A stretch of DNA of 64,000 nt from an uncultured Ignavibacteria bacterium (GTDB lineage: Bacteria > Bacteroidota > Ignavibacteria > Kapaibacteriales > Kapaibacteriaceae): the NCBI GenBank assembly GCA_903939735.1, contig CAJAIA010000022.1:1-64000 (forward strand), given 5' to 3'. Numbering within the stretch: position 1 is the first letter of the stretch; the number at the start of each line of letters is the position of its first letter. The position numbers were made by a program, and so were the translations under genes. Below are positions 63,512-64,000 of the stretch, in pieces. The notes below the pieces were generated by a model. That model saw only the letters and a list, made by a program, of their open reading frames with translations, ran no database searches and was not told the DNA's origin.

Positions 63512-64000
63512 TTACTGTGGTTTCATGACATGTGATTCATACACGACACCAACGGGATCCGGTGTTGATGCCTTCCCAAGCACGAGTCCATGATATGCAT
63601 CAAGGAGTTCGTATGACATTCCGTTGAACTGCTGAACGTGCGAAGCGATATCTGCGAAGACATCAGAGCTTGACGTATAGGTCCATGTTGCACCGAGCTG
63701 CTTCGCAATGCTGCGGAGCACACTCCATGCTGGACGACAGTTACGCTGCTCACCGTTCGACCAACGATCGTTCGGAGCACCGAATTTATCCCAACGGCTC
63801 ATCTTCATGCCCATCGAACGAAGGTTCTCCTTCGTAACAACTGCAGGCTCGAAGCGCTGCACGCGGTGCAGCATGTTGGTGAACGTTCCTTCCGACTCTG
63901 CCCATGTTGACATCGGCAGGAGGATGTTTGCCTGCTTGGCCGTGACGGTGTCGTGTGAGCCAAGGACGATAAGCGTATCAACACCCGCTGACGCGTCGGC
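63512..64000 (-). CDS. nuoG: NADH-quinone oxidoreductase subunit G, C-terminal part (runs off the edge)
   Basis: The last 162 residues are visible; the gene continues beyond 64000 with an open frame. The fragment starts ADASAGVDTLIVLGSHDTVTAKQANILLPMSTWAESEGTFTNMLHRVQRF, the hallmark of the molybdopterin-oxidoreductase-like C-terminal domain of NuoG (A-D-x-x-L-P then E-x-x-G-T-F-x-N). An internal ATG at 63913 is not a real start. It heads the visible nuoG-nuoH-nuoI order. Confidence 0.93.
   Translation of the reverse strand, partial: ADASAGVDTLIVLGSHDTVTAKQANILLPMSTWAESEGTFTNMLHRVQRFEPAVVTKENLRSMGMKMSRWDKFGAPNDRWSNGEQRNCRPAWSVLRSIAKQLGATWTYTSSSDVFADIASHVQQFNGMSYELLDAYHGLVLGKASTPDPVGVVYESHVMKPQ

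Overview
This window reads as a chromosome segment from a free-living Gram-negative bacterium of the Bacteroidota/Chlorobiota side of the FCB group. A Kapabacteria-like lineage is my best guess, from gene content alone. Three things support the placement: a PorX regulator plus four proteins ending in type IX secretion (T9SS) sorting tails; eleven correctly placed copies of the TAnnTTTG promoter element typical of Bacteroidota; and a long plant/Chlamydia/Bacteroidota-type IspG. I see no phage, insertion sequence or CRISPR array. Most of the window is ordinary housekeeping DNA, moderately GC-rich, with an AT-richer accessory stretch at about 53-59 kb.

Layout. 0-6.5 kb: end of a T9SS cargo gene, a methyltransferase, an M61 peptidase, trmH-nuoD, tRNA-Leu and tRNA-Ser, and rsgA. 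6.6-17.5 kb: a long plus-strand run of recJ, a Dna2-like nuclease-helicase, yebC, ruvC, gap, pgk, a rhomboid protease, and ispG split into two overlapping genes. 17.5-20.1 kb (minus): a small unknown gene, rpmE, rpsR, tRNA-Gln, prs and rplY. 20.1-31 kb: an aspartate kinase lacking obvious ACT domains, smc, mreBCD, a MATE exporter and a T9SS cargo protein. 31-36.9 kb: dus-tilS-hpt-ftsH and a lipoprotein. 36.9-40.1 kb (minus): tRNA-His, then a three-gene cassette (UbiA-type phosphoribosyltransferase, DprE1-like oxidase, DprE2-like reductase) that looks like the polyprenyl-phosphoryl-arabinose pathway. 40.3-44.7 kb: rho with a long Arg/Glu/Gly repeat insert, a cation exporter and a beta-helix T9SS protein. 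44.7-49.2 kb (minus): aminotransferase-alkD, and thioesterase-porX-tsaE. 49.2-51.3 kb: a small HTH regulator with twin operators, a membrane protein, and a clpB gene that stops at the start of its middle domain. 51.3-56.8 kb (minus): SPOR protein, PD40/OmpA protein and LamG T9SS cargo. 56.9-60.7 kb: a large sensor kinase with its LuxR-type regulator, then a GIY-YIG nuclease gene abutting an array of mini-hairpin repeats. 61-64 kb (minus): a lipoprotein and nuoG-nuoH-nuoI, running off the right edge.

How the genes connect. Prs makes PRPP, the expected donor for the UbiA/DprE cassette. nuoD and nuoGHI are parts of one complex I encoded at two distant loci. PorX regulates the secretion system whose cargo is scattered through the window. 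recJ, the nuclease-helicase and ruvC form a recombination cluster. Five genes appear to be transcribed from promoters so close to the ATG that their mRNAs would be leaderless or nearly so.

The strongest candidates for something new are the split IspG, the GIY-YIG gene with its structured repeat array, the arabinose-lipid cassette outside Actinobacteria, the truncated ClpB, and the leaderless TAnnTTTG promoters with an operator pair built into one of them.
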